Source: Coriaria nepalensis (Eukaryota > Streptophyta > Magnoliopsida > Cucurbitales > Coriariaceae). From it: 64,000 nt of DNA. This document shows positions 35,131 through 47,266 of this stretch, piece by piece (position 1 is the stretch's first letter; each line of letters opens with the position of its first letter). The translations under genes were made by a program, and so were the position numbers. The notes beneath the pieces were generated by a model. That model was not told where the DNA came from and searched no databases. It saw only the letters and a list, made by a program, of their open reading frames with translations. The DNA lies in NCBI GenBank assembly GCA_027186245.1, contig CP114498.1, forward strand, positions 6,951,501 to 7,015,500. Reading direction: 5' to 3'.

Positions 35131-35418
35131 GAAGCATATACCAATGGATCAAACCATTCAAACCTTATGAATGAACTAAATCATGTAGTGACATGCATAG
35201 TACACACACTAGAATCAATATCGCACACTGAGAGAGTTTCAGAGGTAACCAATTTACAAACTCTAAAATTTGTCGAGTTACCACGAGAATAAGAGTTTAA
35301 GTATCACGAATAGAAGGCTAAGATTGGATAAAGGTCCTTAATCCAACAGTTTAGAGTTACCTCAGTAATGTTGGGTCGGTTCAATAGACTCATGGTCTTT
35401 AACCATTTTAATCCAACA

Positions 35419-37534
35419 AGGCAAAATCTGAAATGCAAGAGATATAAGATTGGAAGTAACAGTGTTTTTCATAATATTTGACTTTCGGGTAGGTTTTTTT
35501 GGAAAGGGAGAGCATTCTTACAAGGTCTCAATTAATCTTGGCTATAGGGATGATGGTAGGAATAACCGTTGGGCTCACTTATTATTGGTGGGTGACATTG
35601 AGGAGTCTGTGACATAGAACGGAAGTGCAAAAGGAAAAGAAAATTAATTCAATAAAAATTAATTAATGTTCGTAAAACACACGAACGGGTATTTACTCAA
35701 AATTCACTCCAATGGATGTTAAACAACCCTAGAGAATTCAAAAAATTCAAAAGTTTAATTTTTATTTATTAAAAAGATACTCTTCAAAACTACACAATCT
35801 CTACTTATACTTATAAAGAAATATATAAAAACCCTAATAATTAATACTTCTAATTAAAAGAAATATCCTTATAAAATCAATAAATCTTAACAAATTATGA
35901 CTCGTAATTAAATAAAATAAAACTATAAAAATACTCTAAAGACTAACAAAAATATAAATATACTTCAATTCTTGTCCCTCATCGGTAAATTTGGTATGGG
36001 TAAATTAGAAGGTAAGGACTTCTTAGGAATAGGTGGAAGGGGAACATTGCTTGATGATTGGAATGATAGACACGAGTTGTTTGTGGTTACATGTTATTTG
36101 GAGCAGCAAGGTGAACATTATTTGAAGTACTATTTGCCATCGTAGAAATCGCATAGATATTATTAGCCTAAGTACCATCCAAATGATCATTAGAAGAATC
36201 ATTAACAAGGACTATGGTCTATAGTATTTTGAACCTGAGTAGTGTTTGAAGCAAACAATTTCGATGAATACAGAGTGACTTCTCCCTGATTTTGATCCTT
36301 AAAGATTGGTTGAGATTGACTGAGATCCCTTAGAACTTTCGGAATCCAGGTCGTATCTCTTATAGGCTTCACATTAGTCCCTCTCTTATCATTAACCAAA
36401 ACCTCTTTTCTTATTAACATTTTAGAAATAGAGGGTTTTTCTTAATTTTTTCAAACTCTACAGTATCCTTATTGTCTATACTATATAGGTTTAAAACCAA
36501 TTTTTCCTTATATAGGTTAAATTATAATTTATCATAAATTAAAAATTAAAAATTAAATTCATAAAAGAAAATAAAGAATGGAAAAGAAAAAAGAAAAACT
36601 AGACCGAGCCCGAGTTCATCCTCTTCTTCCACCATTATTTTTTCTTTCAAGCCTCCCGGATTCCATTAATGATATTCAAGCCCTCAACCATTTCTTTTGC
36701 TCCAATTTTGCCTTCTTCTTACTTATTTTTATCTTTTTTTCCTTAAAATTTCTATAAAAAAAACATAAAAGAAACTAATATAAAGAGTAAAAAAATCAAA
36801 AAAATTCATAAATTTAATGAGGAAAATTTATACGTATAAAAATAATACAAACTTAAAAAACTTATTATTTTAGCTAAAGTGGCCACTTCATACGTATTTA
36901 CGACCTTATATTAATACTTTGTTCTACAGTTAATTGATTAAAAATAAAGTTGAAGAGAAGATCGATATGAACAGCATCAAATGCTTCATTCAAAAAACAT
37001 TGGCCTCACATATTTCACCAAGTTCTGACAAATGGGTTCGAAAAACCTTGGTTCTTGCAGGATTCTGATGCTGTTTTTTCCGATTTGTCTACAAAGTCAA
37101 TTCTACAGATCCTAACATAAACTTTAGCTTTAGGGATTTTTAAAATAAATAAAAAAAACCATTCCTCCTCTTTCTCCACTCTTCCATCCATCCATCCTCT
37201 TGTTTGGAATTGATCTTTTATCTTGTAATTGTTAATAAAGTTTCTTTCTTTTGGCCCAAAAATATAAAAAATAAAAATCTACAGATCCTGTGACAATGTC
37301 GGCCCAAGAGGAAACAAATCCCCTAAGAAATAACAAACAGGCATCAGGGAAACAGATTTTTTTTTTTTTTTTTAAACAAGCAACCTGCTATGACATCAAT
37401 GGATCTCATCTCACAATTCACAAGCGACAGAAAGCAAAAAGGTTATTCGACGTAAACTCTTGGGAATTTATCGAATTCTAGAGCAAGACAGGGAATGAGA
37501 GAAAACGACATCCAAAATACCACAATGAGTTAGT
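35419..37534. other. Intergenic region with retroelement debris
   Basis: Short minus-strand open pieces at 36023-36420 (for example RDTTWIPKVLRDLSQSQPIF) look like decayed LINE/retroelement ORF1-type sequence but cannot be assigned. The rest is AT-rich; 37361-37373 is a T run. No gene was seen. Confidence 0.4.
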
Positions 37535-38695
37535 TCATAAACCTGAAATCTTACTAACTCGGATGCCGTTACCCATTTTCTGTTTATATATCTTCATTAG
37601 CTGAGGAGCTTCCACAAGATGAGGTTGTACAAACTTGTCAAGGAACACTTGTTCTTTAGACATATAAGGCATGACAGACCTAGAACTCTTCTCATACATA
37701 CCTTTCTTGATTAGAAACTGCAAAACTGAAGCCCTTGGAACAATCCTCTTCTCCAAGCTAAAAGAAAGAAGTGAGGGACGCTTAGCAATCTGTGAAGACT
37801 CCCAACTCAGTTCTTCTACAAAGAATTTGATTGTAGACATGATTTTATCCTCGGATACAAGCATACAGCATGGACGGTACCTAAAAGCAGAAATAATGTC
37901 GTTTTCGGACCAACCACATCTCTTATAAACATCAAGCTTCCTTTCCCATGTCAACTTCCTCATTGCCCCCATTACATGAACTGCTTGAACAAAGTTTGAT
38001 CTGGAAGGATCAAAACCCATATTCTTTACATCCTCCAAAATCCCTTTAAGCCGATCTGAGTTCATTAGAAACATTATAGGCTGGTAATGAAGACAGAAGG
38101 GAATCCTAGTTTCAGATACCCCAGCTTCAAGCAACATTTTCATGGTAAGTGTCACATTTTTTATAGTATCACAGGAAATTATACCAGGATAGCGTTTGAT
38201 CGATGTGATGGTCTTCTCATCGGATTTAAGGATACTTTTCAAGAAATCATAAGAAGGGATTATGTGTTTGTCTATGCTTCTTTTCAAGATAAACGGGTTA
38301 TATCTAAAAATCTTGACGATATGATCTTTCGAAATGCCTTTAGAGTGAAAAAACTCAAGCTTGGGCAAGAGAGTTTTCTCGGGGTTAGATAAAAGCAGCC
38401 TGGGGTATCTTCGGATAATGTATGAGATGTGAGAATTAGGGAAACCCTGGCTTTTGAAAAAGGCCAATACTGAATCTGGTTTTTCAGGGGTTTCGAATTT
38501 AACTAGCTCAGAAACCGATTGAGCCTTTTCTGGAGAAAACCCACATGAATTTATGAGATAAGAAACTGTGAAAGACTGCGGATTCACATTACCTGAAGTG
38601 TATTTCAGAGATTGTAGAACACGCAAGTTTGGAATCGTCGATATCTCAGCAGAGTATCTGGCATGAATTAGGGTTTTGCGGATGGAACTAATCAT
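37535..38695 (-). CDS. mTERF family protein (MTERF15-like, organellar)
   Basis: A single-exon frame of 386 aa starting MISSIRKTLI. The frame is open 4 codons upstream but without ATG. Residues 1-40 are basic and Ser/Thr-rich, like a mitochondrial presequence. Repeats follow of about 35 residues with the mTERF pattern: SYIIRRYPRLLLSNPEKTL, KIFRYNPFILKRSIDKHI, SIKRYPGIISCDTI, AFRYRPCCMLVSEDKI, IAKRPSLLSFSLEKRI. This matches the large plant family of intronless mTERF genes annotated as MTERF15-like. The length is normal and nothing is broken. The role is organellar transcription or splicing, substrate unknown. The first codons and upstream DNA are duplicated just upstream (38838-39095). Confidence 0.9.
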   Translation of the reverse strand: MISSIRKTLIHARYSAEISTIPNLRVLQSLKYTSGNVNPQSFTVSYLINSCGFSPEKAQSVSELVKFETPEKPDSVLAFFKSQGFPNSHISYIIRRYPRLLLSNPEKTLLPKLEFFHSKGISKDHIVKIFRYNPFILKRSIDKHIIPSYDFLKSILKSDEKTITSIKRYPGIISCDTIKNVTLTMKMLLEAGVSETRIPFCLHYQPIMFLMNSDRLKGILEDVKNMGFDPSRSNFVQAVHVMGAMRKLTWERKLDVYKRCGWSENDIISAFRYRPCCMLVSEDKIMSTIKFFVEELSWESSQIAKRPSLLSFSLEKRIVPRASVLQFLIKKGMYEKSSRSVMPYMSKEQVFLDKFVQPHLVEAPQLMKIYKQKMGNGIRVSKISGL

Positions 38696-39095
38696 CGAGG
38701 CGTTCAAATCTATTTAATAGCTTCCTTCCAACAATTTGAAAGTACCTTAGGTTTGGTAGTGCGGAAACCCTAGGAAGAGGGAATCCGAAGTAGCAAGCTG
38801 CTACTCAGAGGAGGCGTAGCAAATGATAAAAAGCCAATGATTCACATTACCTGAAGTGTATTTCAGAGATTGTAGAACACGCAAGTTTGGAATCGTCGAT
38901 ACCTCAGCAGAGTATCTGGCATGAATTAGGGTTTTGCGGATGAAGCTAATCATCGAGGCGTTCAAATCTATTTAATAGCTTCCTTCCAACAATTTGAAAG
39001 TACCTTAGGTTTGGTAGTGCGGAAACCCTAGGAAGAGGAAATCAGAAGTAGCAAGCTGCTACTCAGAGGAGGCGTAGCAAATGATAAAAAGCCAA
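38580..39095. repeat. 258-base tandem duplication over the mTERF 5' end
   Basis: 38580-38837 and 38838-39095 agree at all but about 5 positions. The unit holds the first 39 or so codons of the mTERF gene plus about 140 bases upstream. The distal copy repeats the start codon and presequence start in the same orientation, then loses frame at the junction. Confidence 0.95.
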
Positions 39096-39485
39096 GCTCC
39101 TAGTTCTGAACAGAGAATCAAGCAGAAGTAGATTCAGGCTTAGCAGAATGAATAAAGAGAGGCCAGAGTAAGGTGACGAAGAAGCAGAAAAAAGGCGTAG
39201 GAAAAAAAATAAAATAATAATAAAACTGCATTTTTTTTTTTACTAAGGATCCTTTATTCTTAATTTTTTTTTTAATTTTTACCCATTTGAAATAAATAAA
39301 ACAAAAACCAAAACAAAAGCAAAAATATAAAATTACCTATTAATCTTATTCCTTCTTTTTTTTTTTTTGTTCGTATCCCCTTCTCTATTAAGCACCTTGG
39401 AAGTTTTATTTACCCATCAACAAACTCGTTAAAAGTCCTCACTTTACCCCCTATGCATTTTGGAAATTCCAATAGCTCGATAAAA
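39096..39485. other. AT-rich spacer
   Basis: A and T homopolymers and no coding signal. Confidence 0.4.
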
Positions 39486-40150
39486 AATATGAAATTACCG
39501 ACATATGAGATATCATTCTGAGATGCAGACCGACATATGAAATATCAGTTTGAGCTGCATAGACTAACATGTGAGATGTCGGTTTGAGATGCACAGAACG
39601 ACAAATGAGATATCGATCTAAGACTCAGACAAATATGTGAGATGTCAGTCTATGCATCTCATACTGACATCTCACATGTAACTGTAAAGGTCGAAAGGCC
39701 TTATTGTGAAAAGCCCTTCGACCCGTCAACCCTTCAACCCTTTGACCTAGACCCATATATGAAATGTCGGTTTGTGCATCTTAGACTCAGACCAACATGT
39801 AAGATGTCAGTCTGAGACTTCCACTCGTAGAGTAACTTAGAGTTACATATGAGATGACGGGTCGAATGCTCGAAGGGTAAAAGGGTTGAAGGGTAGAAGG
39901 GTTGAAGGGTAGAAGGGTTGAAGGGTTGAAGGGTCGACGGATCGAAGGGCCCTTTCACATGTCGAGGCCATTCGACTCTTAGAGTTACATATTAGATGTT
40001 GGTCTGTACATATTAGACCAATATCTCACATGTCGGTAATTTCATATTTCCTACCCTCCAACCCCTTCACGGGATCAAAGATATCAGTAATCGCCATATA
40101 ATCCAACTTCTTCACGGTCCGTGCATCTCAGATCGACATGTGAGATGTGT
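39486..40150. repeat. Degenerate tandem hairpin array, CCGACATNTGAGATGTCGG type
   Basis: Variants of gacatgtgagatgtcggt(t/c)tgagatgcac recur about every 45-50 bases, in both orientations. Each core is a short dyad (CCGACAT...ATGTCGG). At 39872-39948 a gggttgaagggtagaa minisatellite is inserted, and its inverted partner occurs at about 39710-39750 (cttcgacccgtcaaccc). Confidence 0.8.
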
Positions 40151-40159
40151 CGGTCTTAC

Positions 40160-40400
40160 TCTAAGTCTAACATTTAAACATTATGCTATGATTAAAGGTC
40201 CAACATTTAGGTCCATTGATAAAAAGTTCAAAGTTTATAGTTCAAAGTCTAATTTTTAAATATTAGGTTATGAAAAAATGGTTAAATATTTAGGTCCAAT
40301 GATAAAAGGTTCAATCTTTATATTCTTAAGTCTAATGCTTAAGCATTTTGTTATAATAAAGCCATTATGGTTCTAGGTCGAATGATAAAAGGTGAAACTG
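40160..40400. repeat. Degenerate repeat of about 80 bases, three copies
   Basis: aggtcca(a)tgataaaa(g)gttca and tctaa...ttaaacatt recur three times with drift. Confidence 0.6.
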
Positions 40401-40764
40401 TTGGAAAATGAGTTTAAAATTTCGTAGCGGAAGCGATTATTGGTCACAGTGTATAACAAAATTTTCTAAAAAACTTTTAGCGATCCTTTAAATATATATA
40501 AATTAATCATATAGTTACGCAAAGAGTTCATAGTGAACATTTTCTTTATATTGGCAACAAAATTTTTTTGATTGGCAATTGTGGAGATGCATGCTTTGTA
40601 AAAAAGATCTTCTATGAGGATAGGTGTAAGGACACGAGGCATTACAGCTTCTTCCACCTGAAATTCAACATAAACATGCAACAACTAAGATAAATAAGAA
40701 ATAACTATAAGGTAAACAAAAAATAAATAAATTGAAATTTAAACTATGGAATTGATTCGGACTT

Positions 40765-41170
40765 ACTATTCTAATTGCTCGATACCCCTTATTCCCAATT
40801 GCTCGATGGCTCTACAATAAGGGATATCGAGCAATCATGATAGTAAGATAATAACCTCAAAACCTTTGTCTTAACTTCCAGATTGCTCGATGACCATTAT
40901 TGCAGACCATCAAGCAATCTAGAAGTTAAAACAGACAACTCAAAGCATGTGCCTTAATTGCCAGATTGCTCGATGGGTTACAATAATGACCATCGAGCAA
41001 TCTGAAAGTTAAGATAGACATCTCAAAGCCTCTGTCTTGACAACTGAATTGCTCGATACCTCAAAGGTTGTCGAGCAATCTAAAACCTAATATAGATACC
41101 CCTATATCCTTTTAACTAAATGGTATCGAGCAATCGAGCAGTTCAGAAAACTACTCGAAGGTTCAATGTC
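40765..41170. repeat. Tandem hairpin array, ATTGCTCGAT...ATCGAGCAAT type
   Basis: The 10-base word ATTGCTCGAT and its complement ATCGAGCAAT alternate, enclosing 15-45-base loops, in units of about 95 bases. A second dyad (aagttaaga.agaca ... tgtcttaactt) lies between units. At least four units are visible. Confidence 0.85.
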
Positions 41171-42430
41171 TTAAGTCCATAGCCATCGGGTTAGCATCCC
41201 TAGTCAACATTCCAACAATTCAACATATCAAAATCCCCCTCCCTAATCCACAATTTCAGGAAAATAAAAAAAAAACCTTAAAATTGATCGATACCCAGCA
41301 ATCAAGCTCGAAGGTTCAATTCAAACATATTTTCATTGCAAATTTCACCAAAACCCCAACATGCTTGTCGTACACAATTAAAATCAGTCCATAAAAATCT
41401 TAATTTTAGAAATTTATAAATAAATAAAAAAAGAAATTATTAATTCAAGAAATCAGTAATGAAGTTTATACCTTATTCAAAGTGGATGGTTTTTCAGCCA
41501 TTGGTTCCGACATTGATCTCCTTCTCTTGTCGTCGGTCGCGATAGACTCCAATGACGTGTCATTTCACCATTTCTTTCAAGTGTTCTGCTTCTCATAGAG
41601 GATCTATGTACTATTGAGCTTGAGCCATTTTTGCAAAATCAAAGATGATAGACTTGCAAAGAGGGAAAGGAAGATGAAAAGAGAGAGGGGAAGATTAATG
41701 CCTTAATTTGTAGAGAGAGATGAAGAAAATTGAAATGGTTGAGTTGGTTACCGTTTGAAAATTGTCTGATCATGTTGGAGGGAAGGGGATGAAGACGAAT
41801 AATTTCTTCTCTTCTCTTCACTTTTATTTTTTTTAAATCATTAAGGTTATTTTAGTCCTTCAATATATGTTTTTAAAAAATTAAATAAGAATGCCACTTT
41901 CTAAATTGGGCCATTTCTCAAATTCCTCCTATATTTATATGATTTAAGTAATTGTTGAGATTTCTTTTAAGTACACATAATAGTTAAATGTATGTAAGAA
42001 AATTTCTAGAGAAATTTCTAGGTGGCCTATATTTAGGATATAATGATTCATCTTATTTCAAGATATCAATTTCACACCCTCATATTATATATATATATAT
42101 AATATTAACTTTGTGTTATTATGGTCTATCTAAAAAAATTCTTAAAAAAAAAAAAAAATCAATATATTCATTAGACTTGCTTATTCATATTCAAACATAA
42201 CAAACAGTAGGAATTGATTTCTACTAAAAATATAAAAAAATAAAAATAAAAGAGGGAAGGAAATGTTGGCATTTTCTACCTCAAGTACATAAATTGTTTA
42301 TCATCTTGAATTTTTATAGCTTTTACGAATCCCCTCTATTATTATTGCTCATTGGGTTCTCAAAACACCAAAAAAGAGAAAAGAAACAAGGAAAAAGAAT
42401 GAAGTATGAAGAGGAAGATGAAGATAGGAT
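41171..42430. other. Intergenic region left of the proton-pump gene
   Basis: A TA repeat lies near 42087-42100 and homopolymers are frequent. No gene was recognised. The segment next to 42430 is the 3' UTR of the ATPase. Confidence 0.4.
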
Positions 42431-45400
42431 TTAGAGAGTGTAGTGGTTGTTCATGGCATCTATCTCCAATCCCCTCAGCTTGGCGGATGACTCAACCCTC
42501 CCTTTCAAGGTGTGCAGCTCCCTCAACCTGCATTATACATGTGATACACCTCAATACAATTAATAATCATCCCATTTCGGAAAGAAACCTACCGGACTAT
42601 GTCAACTTATACGAAAAAGAGAAATATTCTTATATCCTGATTGTATATTTCAGCGCGAGGAAAATTCTATGATCATGCCATATCAGTAGTTTCTAACTTT
42701 CAGGACTTTTTGTATTGATGCGGTTAAGATCTTAGCTGCAGCGAGTATATACTCTATTATGTGTACTCTAGAATTCCCTAGCATATCTAGATATAGAGAG
42801 GGTTACCTTGCTATCTCAGCTCGCCTTCTGGTTTCTTCTGCCATGATACTAATATCCCTAAATGTCCCCTTTTCGGAGAACAACTTTGCCTCAGAATGAA
42901 GACCATGCAAAGTTCTTTGCTCAGCTGCCCATGCCGCCTCTCTGGCTTCTTTCCCGAAGTTCTTCTGTTCCGTAAATGCAGTCTGAAAAATACATTCCAA
43001 ACAAAATAAATGAAATTGCTTGCAATTATAAGTGTCACATGATCCACAATTCAATCACAAAAAAAACTACATTTGAACTTACTCTTTGGTTTACTAGTAG
43101 ACCCCAAGCCCTTCCACTTAATGCATATCTCACACCAAATTTGATAGGATCAAGTAACAAATATGTTATAATATTGTACAGCCAAATCACACCAGTCCAA
43201 TGCCAACCGATACTACTAATTTCCGCAAACTTCCATTTTGCGGTTGCAGAAATTACTGTTGCAATCTGCCAAGAAAAAAAAAAGTGGATCGTTCAAATGA
43301 TGATCACAATCAATATACCAAACGAACTTGTAGTTTGAAGATATGACATAAGACATACCAATTGTGCGATTATAAATGCAGTTACAAGCAGAAAACCGGG
43401 CCTTTCCATGAAGGACCAGCTCCTGGATCGAGTCACAAAAATTAAGGCTTGACTTATTGTGCTCACTTGAAGATAAACAGCGGATGCTAACATTTGTTTT
43501 CGGAGGGTAAGATCGGTCTTATCGGACAAGTCCCTCACATGGAAATGTTTCTGCCCAAAAAAAAATATTAATCAATAACTTTATACTAAACAAGAAGATG
43601 AATTATGATGATGATTAGCATAAGGGTAATGTGATAAGTTGTTACCACGAAGAAGTCTGTTTCGCTAGCTGCATAAAAGAATATGACTGTCGTTAGAGCC
43701 ATGTAGGCACCGAGACCAACACCGATTGCGAAAATTTCACTTAGTTTCCAGCTATCCGGAACGGGAGAAGGCTTCACTCTGTCCTTTGAAATGGTCATTA
43801 TAGTACCTAGAATCCGGATTATAAATTAAGAACTTGAAAATAAAAGAATAAAATGTTTAGAAAAATCATTTGTTGGGTTTGATTTTGATCAAGAAGCTAC
43901 AAAAAATCTAACCGTCATTGAGAATGGCGATAACGAGAACCATGAAAGGTGGGAAGTCAAACTTCCAAAATACGGCCAACAGCATAAAACCGAGCTACAG
44001 AAGAAAAAAATGGACAATGCAGGTTAGATTTTCATACAGTACTTGATTCATTTTCTTTTTTTCTTCAATGATATATACTTACCACGATACGGATAGTGAT
44101 GGAAACGGCGTATATCTGGGTTTACACATGAACAAACAGCAGTGTTAGCTATTGATATGATTTAATATTGAATTATTGATCGATATAAAGAATGATACCG
44201 TATAGTTTTTCATGCGCTGGAAGATTGCTCGGCTTGTTAAGACGGCACTGATAATTACACTCAATCCCGGTTCTGTAAGAACAATATCAGAAGCACTACG
44301 AGCAGCATCTGTAGAATCTGCTACAGCAATGCCAATATCAGCTTTCTTCAAGGCAGGTGCATCATTAACACCATCTCCAGTCATTCCACATATGTGCTTC
44401 AGAGCTTGTAACCTCCTCACAATCTCGTATTTGTGTTCTGAAACAAAAATTATAACAAATACAAGTTCGTACAAAAAAAAAAAGTTAATAGTAATAATAA
44501 TAAAAAGTTATTATCAGTATTGTTGTGACTAACTAACCAGGAAAGACACCGGCAAAACCGTCAGCTTTTTCGATGAGTTCATCGATAGGGAGAGAAGAGA
44601 TGGCTTCATTTTTACTTTCTCCAAGAAGAGTTGAAGAAGGGTACATGTTTGTTCCCATTCCGAGCCTTCTTCCGGTTTCTTTGGCAATTGCAAGTTGATC
44701 ACCTGTAATCATTTTCACGCTAACTCCAAGATCAAGGGCTCTTCTTATTGTTTCTGCGCTATCATGTCGTGGAGGGTCAAAGAGAGGGAGAAGCCCCACA
44801 AATTCCCAGGGTCCTCCTAGACTGTCTTTAGTCCCGGCTGGGACTTCCTACATTAGTTCAAAACATTTTTCAGAATAATTCAAAAAAAAAAAATCTACTC
44901 TAGATAAGGATTTGATGAAAGTATTAATGGAGATTAAGATTAACTAATCACCTGACGTGCAACACCGAGGGATCGTAGTCCACGTTCGGCAAATTTGTCG
45001 ATAATCGTATGTATCTTCTTTTCGATTTCCACTTTGTTATGGGCTAGATTTAGAATCTGTATAATACAATGTGCCAAAGAAAGTGAAAGTAAAAGAAAAA
45101 GTTAATTGCGTGAATATAGTTTGGATGTGAGTTATTAGAGGAAGTGAAAAGTAACCTGCTCGGGTGCGCCTTTGCTGACTCTGTGCATTTTACCAGACGC
45201 ATCGGTGTAGGTAAGTGCTGTCCTCTTGTCTGTCGGGTTGAATGGAAGAAAATGGACTTCTTTGATCCCAGCTCTTGCCTGAAGAAAAAAGAAGTAAAGA
45301 TTCAACAAAAATGAATTATGCAGACTTAACCTCATAGAATACTTAAGAATATGATCATACTATACCTCTTTCGGATCCGCTAACATTGATATAATCGCAC

Positions 45401-47266
45401 AATCGATAGCATCTTGGTTTTCCAACCTTGAAGCCCGAGCGGCCATTAGGACCACATGATCCTTCTCAACACCTTTAACGAAAACCTGTAATAGAATGTT
45501 GGAAGGTTATCACTAATTCTTACGGCAACAAATTCTCTGCATGAACAAAAGAAACATTGTAAGAAAGTGTTATCTACCTCTATCATATTTTTATCAACCG
45601 AAAGTTTGTTCAATGTCAGTGTCCCGGTTTTATCACTGCATAGCACATCCATACCGGCCATTTCCTCAATAGCAGTCATTCTCTTTGTTATAGCACCCTA
45701 CACGAACAAAATATCTGACATGCTTTTCTTTAGTTTTCAAAGCAATTTTTTTCGGATGATTTCATTGATGACGGCAAGAAGAATATTAAACCTGTTGAGA
45801 TAAGCGATGTGAACCAATGGCCATTGTGACGGAAAGAACAGTCGGCATAGCGATTGGGATCCCTCCAATTAGTAGAACAAGCAGGTTGTCAATACCAACT
45901 CTATATCCCCTCCGTTGAACAATGTATATTGCGATTATTTCGAAAACCATCCCAAGAGCAATAGAACAGATACAAAAGTTTCCGATCGCTGTCAAAACCT
46001 AATTGAAAACAGGTAAATGTAAGCATTCTCAGTGCTTATAATGATAACTACGACGGAATGCATTACAAAAATCTTCTCCAACATGACAATGTTAAAGGTT
46101 TTAAGAAGATATCAACAGCAACCTGTTGGAAATGGCCGACATGAGTAGTGTTTTCCACAAGATGAGCCGCCTTTCCAAAGAAGGTGTGAACACCAGTTGC
46201 AATAACAACTGCCTCGATTTCACCTTGCTTGCACGTCGAACCAGAATATACTCCATCTCCAGGATTCTTAGTGACCGGAAGGGACTCTCCAGTAAGGGCA
46301 GACTACAATTGGACAAAGGAAAAATAGATTTAATTTTCAATAGTCCTGAGTTTTCAGAATCAATCATATTTTCAACTATTCTTTTGTTATTCTAACCTGA
46401 TCAATTTTTAAAGGATCTCCTTCAAGAAGACGGGCATCTGCAGGAATGATATCCCCGAGCTTGATACTAATAATATCTCCAGGAACTAAAACTGCGGCAT
46501 CCTCTTCATTCCATTTTCCATCTCGAAGGATCTAGTCAATCAAATATAGATTTAGAATCAAACCAAAGCAAGCATTATGAAAAAAAGCTAGATTGGACCT
46601 TAGCCTTTGGAGCCAATCGAGCCATAAGAGCAGCAGCTGCATTTCCAGCATTGTTTTCCTCGATGAAACTTATGGTGGAGTTTATAAGAAGTAGCACGAT
46701 GATGCCGACAAAGTCGTGATAATCTGCATCTTTATTCTGCATAAAAACAAACAAACAAACAAACGTTTAGTCTTCATAAAAAACAATTAATCATTTGAAT
46801 TGAAACATATATTGAGCTTACTCCTCCATGAGCAAGACCAATGGCCATGATAGCAGCAACTTCCATAACCCATGACAGAGGATTCCACATAAACCCCAGG
46901 AATTTCAATATCTTGTTTTCCTGCAAAAATCGAACAGGGCCAAGAACGATGATCACATGTTGATAATTCGAGGAAACAGAAAAAATGGTTTTGGAGTGTA
47001 TCAATGGATTGTACTATAACCTTTTTCTCTTCGAGTTTATTGTATCCGAACAGGTCCAACCTCTCTTGTGCTTCTTTAGAATTCAAACCTTTTCCTGTAC
47101 ATTTTAGATGCTCGAAAACCTCTTCAAGAGGTACATTTTCCTGCCACCAAGAAAAAGATCTAAAACACACACAGCAATCAACATATACATATCAAATTAT
47201 CACTTCACTTACAAGATCAACGGCTTCCTTGTTGACTGCAGCATCTAGAGCAACAGACTTATCCAT
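42431..47266 (-). CDS. Plasma-membrane H+-ATPase (P3A), AHA7-like
   Basis: Twenty exons, right to left: 47213-47266, 47021-47140, 46822-46920, 46599-46736, 46397-46531, 46123-46302, 45792-45998, 45578-45697, 45366-45485, 45156-45278, 44952-45056, 44538-44847, 44199-44437, 44083-44115, 43913-43994, 43646-43806, 43359-43550, 43083-43265, 42807-42982, 42431-42527. All join in frame to 957 aa, the family length. Motifs: LTGES (actuator), CSDKTGTLT with phosphorylated Asp333, KGAPEQ and MITGDQ (nucleotide domain), [16 protein letters not shown] (hinge), and an autoinhibitory C-terminus with [13 protein letters not shown]. The enzyme uses ATP to pump protons out of the cell and energises transport. 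Best match by recalled sequence is the AHA7 group. The C-terminus is NNHYTL, not the usual YTV 14-3-3 site. A 5' UTR intron ends at about 47304. Confidence 0.95.

Larger units (their letters stand above)
31570..35418 (-). mobile_element. Deleted copia retrotransposon with both LTRs
   Basis: LTRs lie at 31570-32206 and about 34526-35418; both contain gactatataccctaatatt and long shared tracts. The primer-binding site on the minus strand is TGGTATCAGAGC (34513-34524), matching initiator tRNA-Met. From right to left come gag (34017-34307), a CCHC knuckle (CYHCGKVGHVKKNYY, 33538-33744), protease-like sequence (33196-33459) and an integrase part (32481-32744). Reverse transcriptase and RNase H are missing and stops interrupt the rest, so this is a dead internal-deletion derivative. 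The right LTR is longer because of an internal duplication. Confidence 0.85.

Noticed and set aside
40466..40684. Minus-strand frame of 72 codons ending near the repeat array
   Set aside because: It looks like part of a transposon or LTR end; no domain that I can name.
40765..41170. Regularly spaced repeats resembling a CRISPR array
   Set aside because: Units vary in length and orientation, dyads alternate, and the context is a plant nuclear genome.
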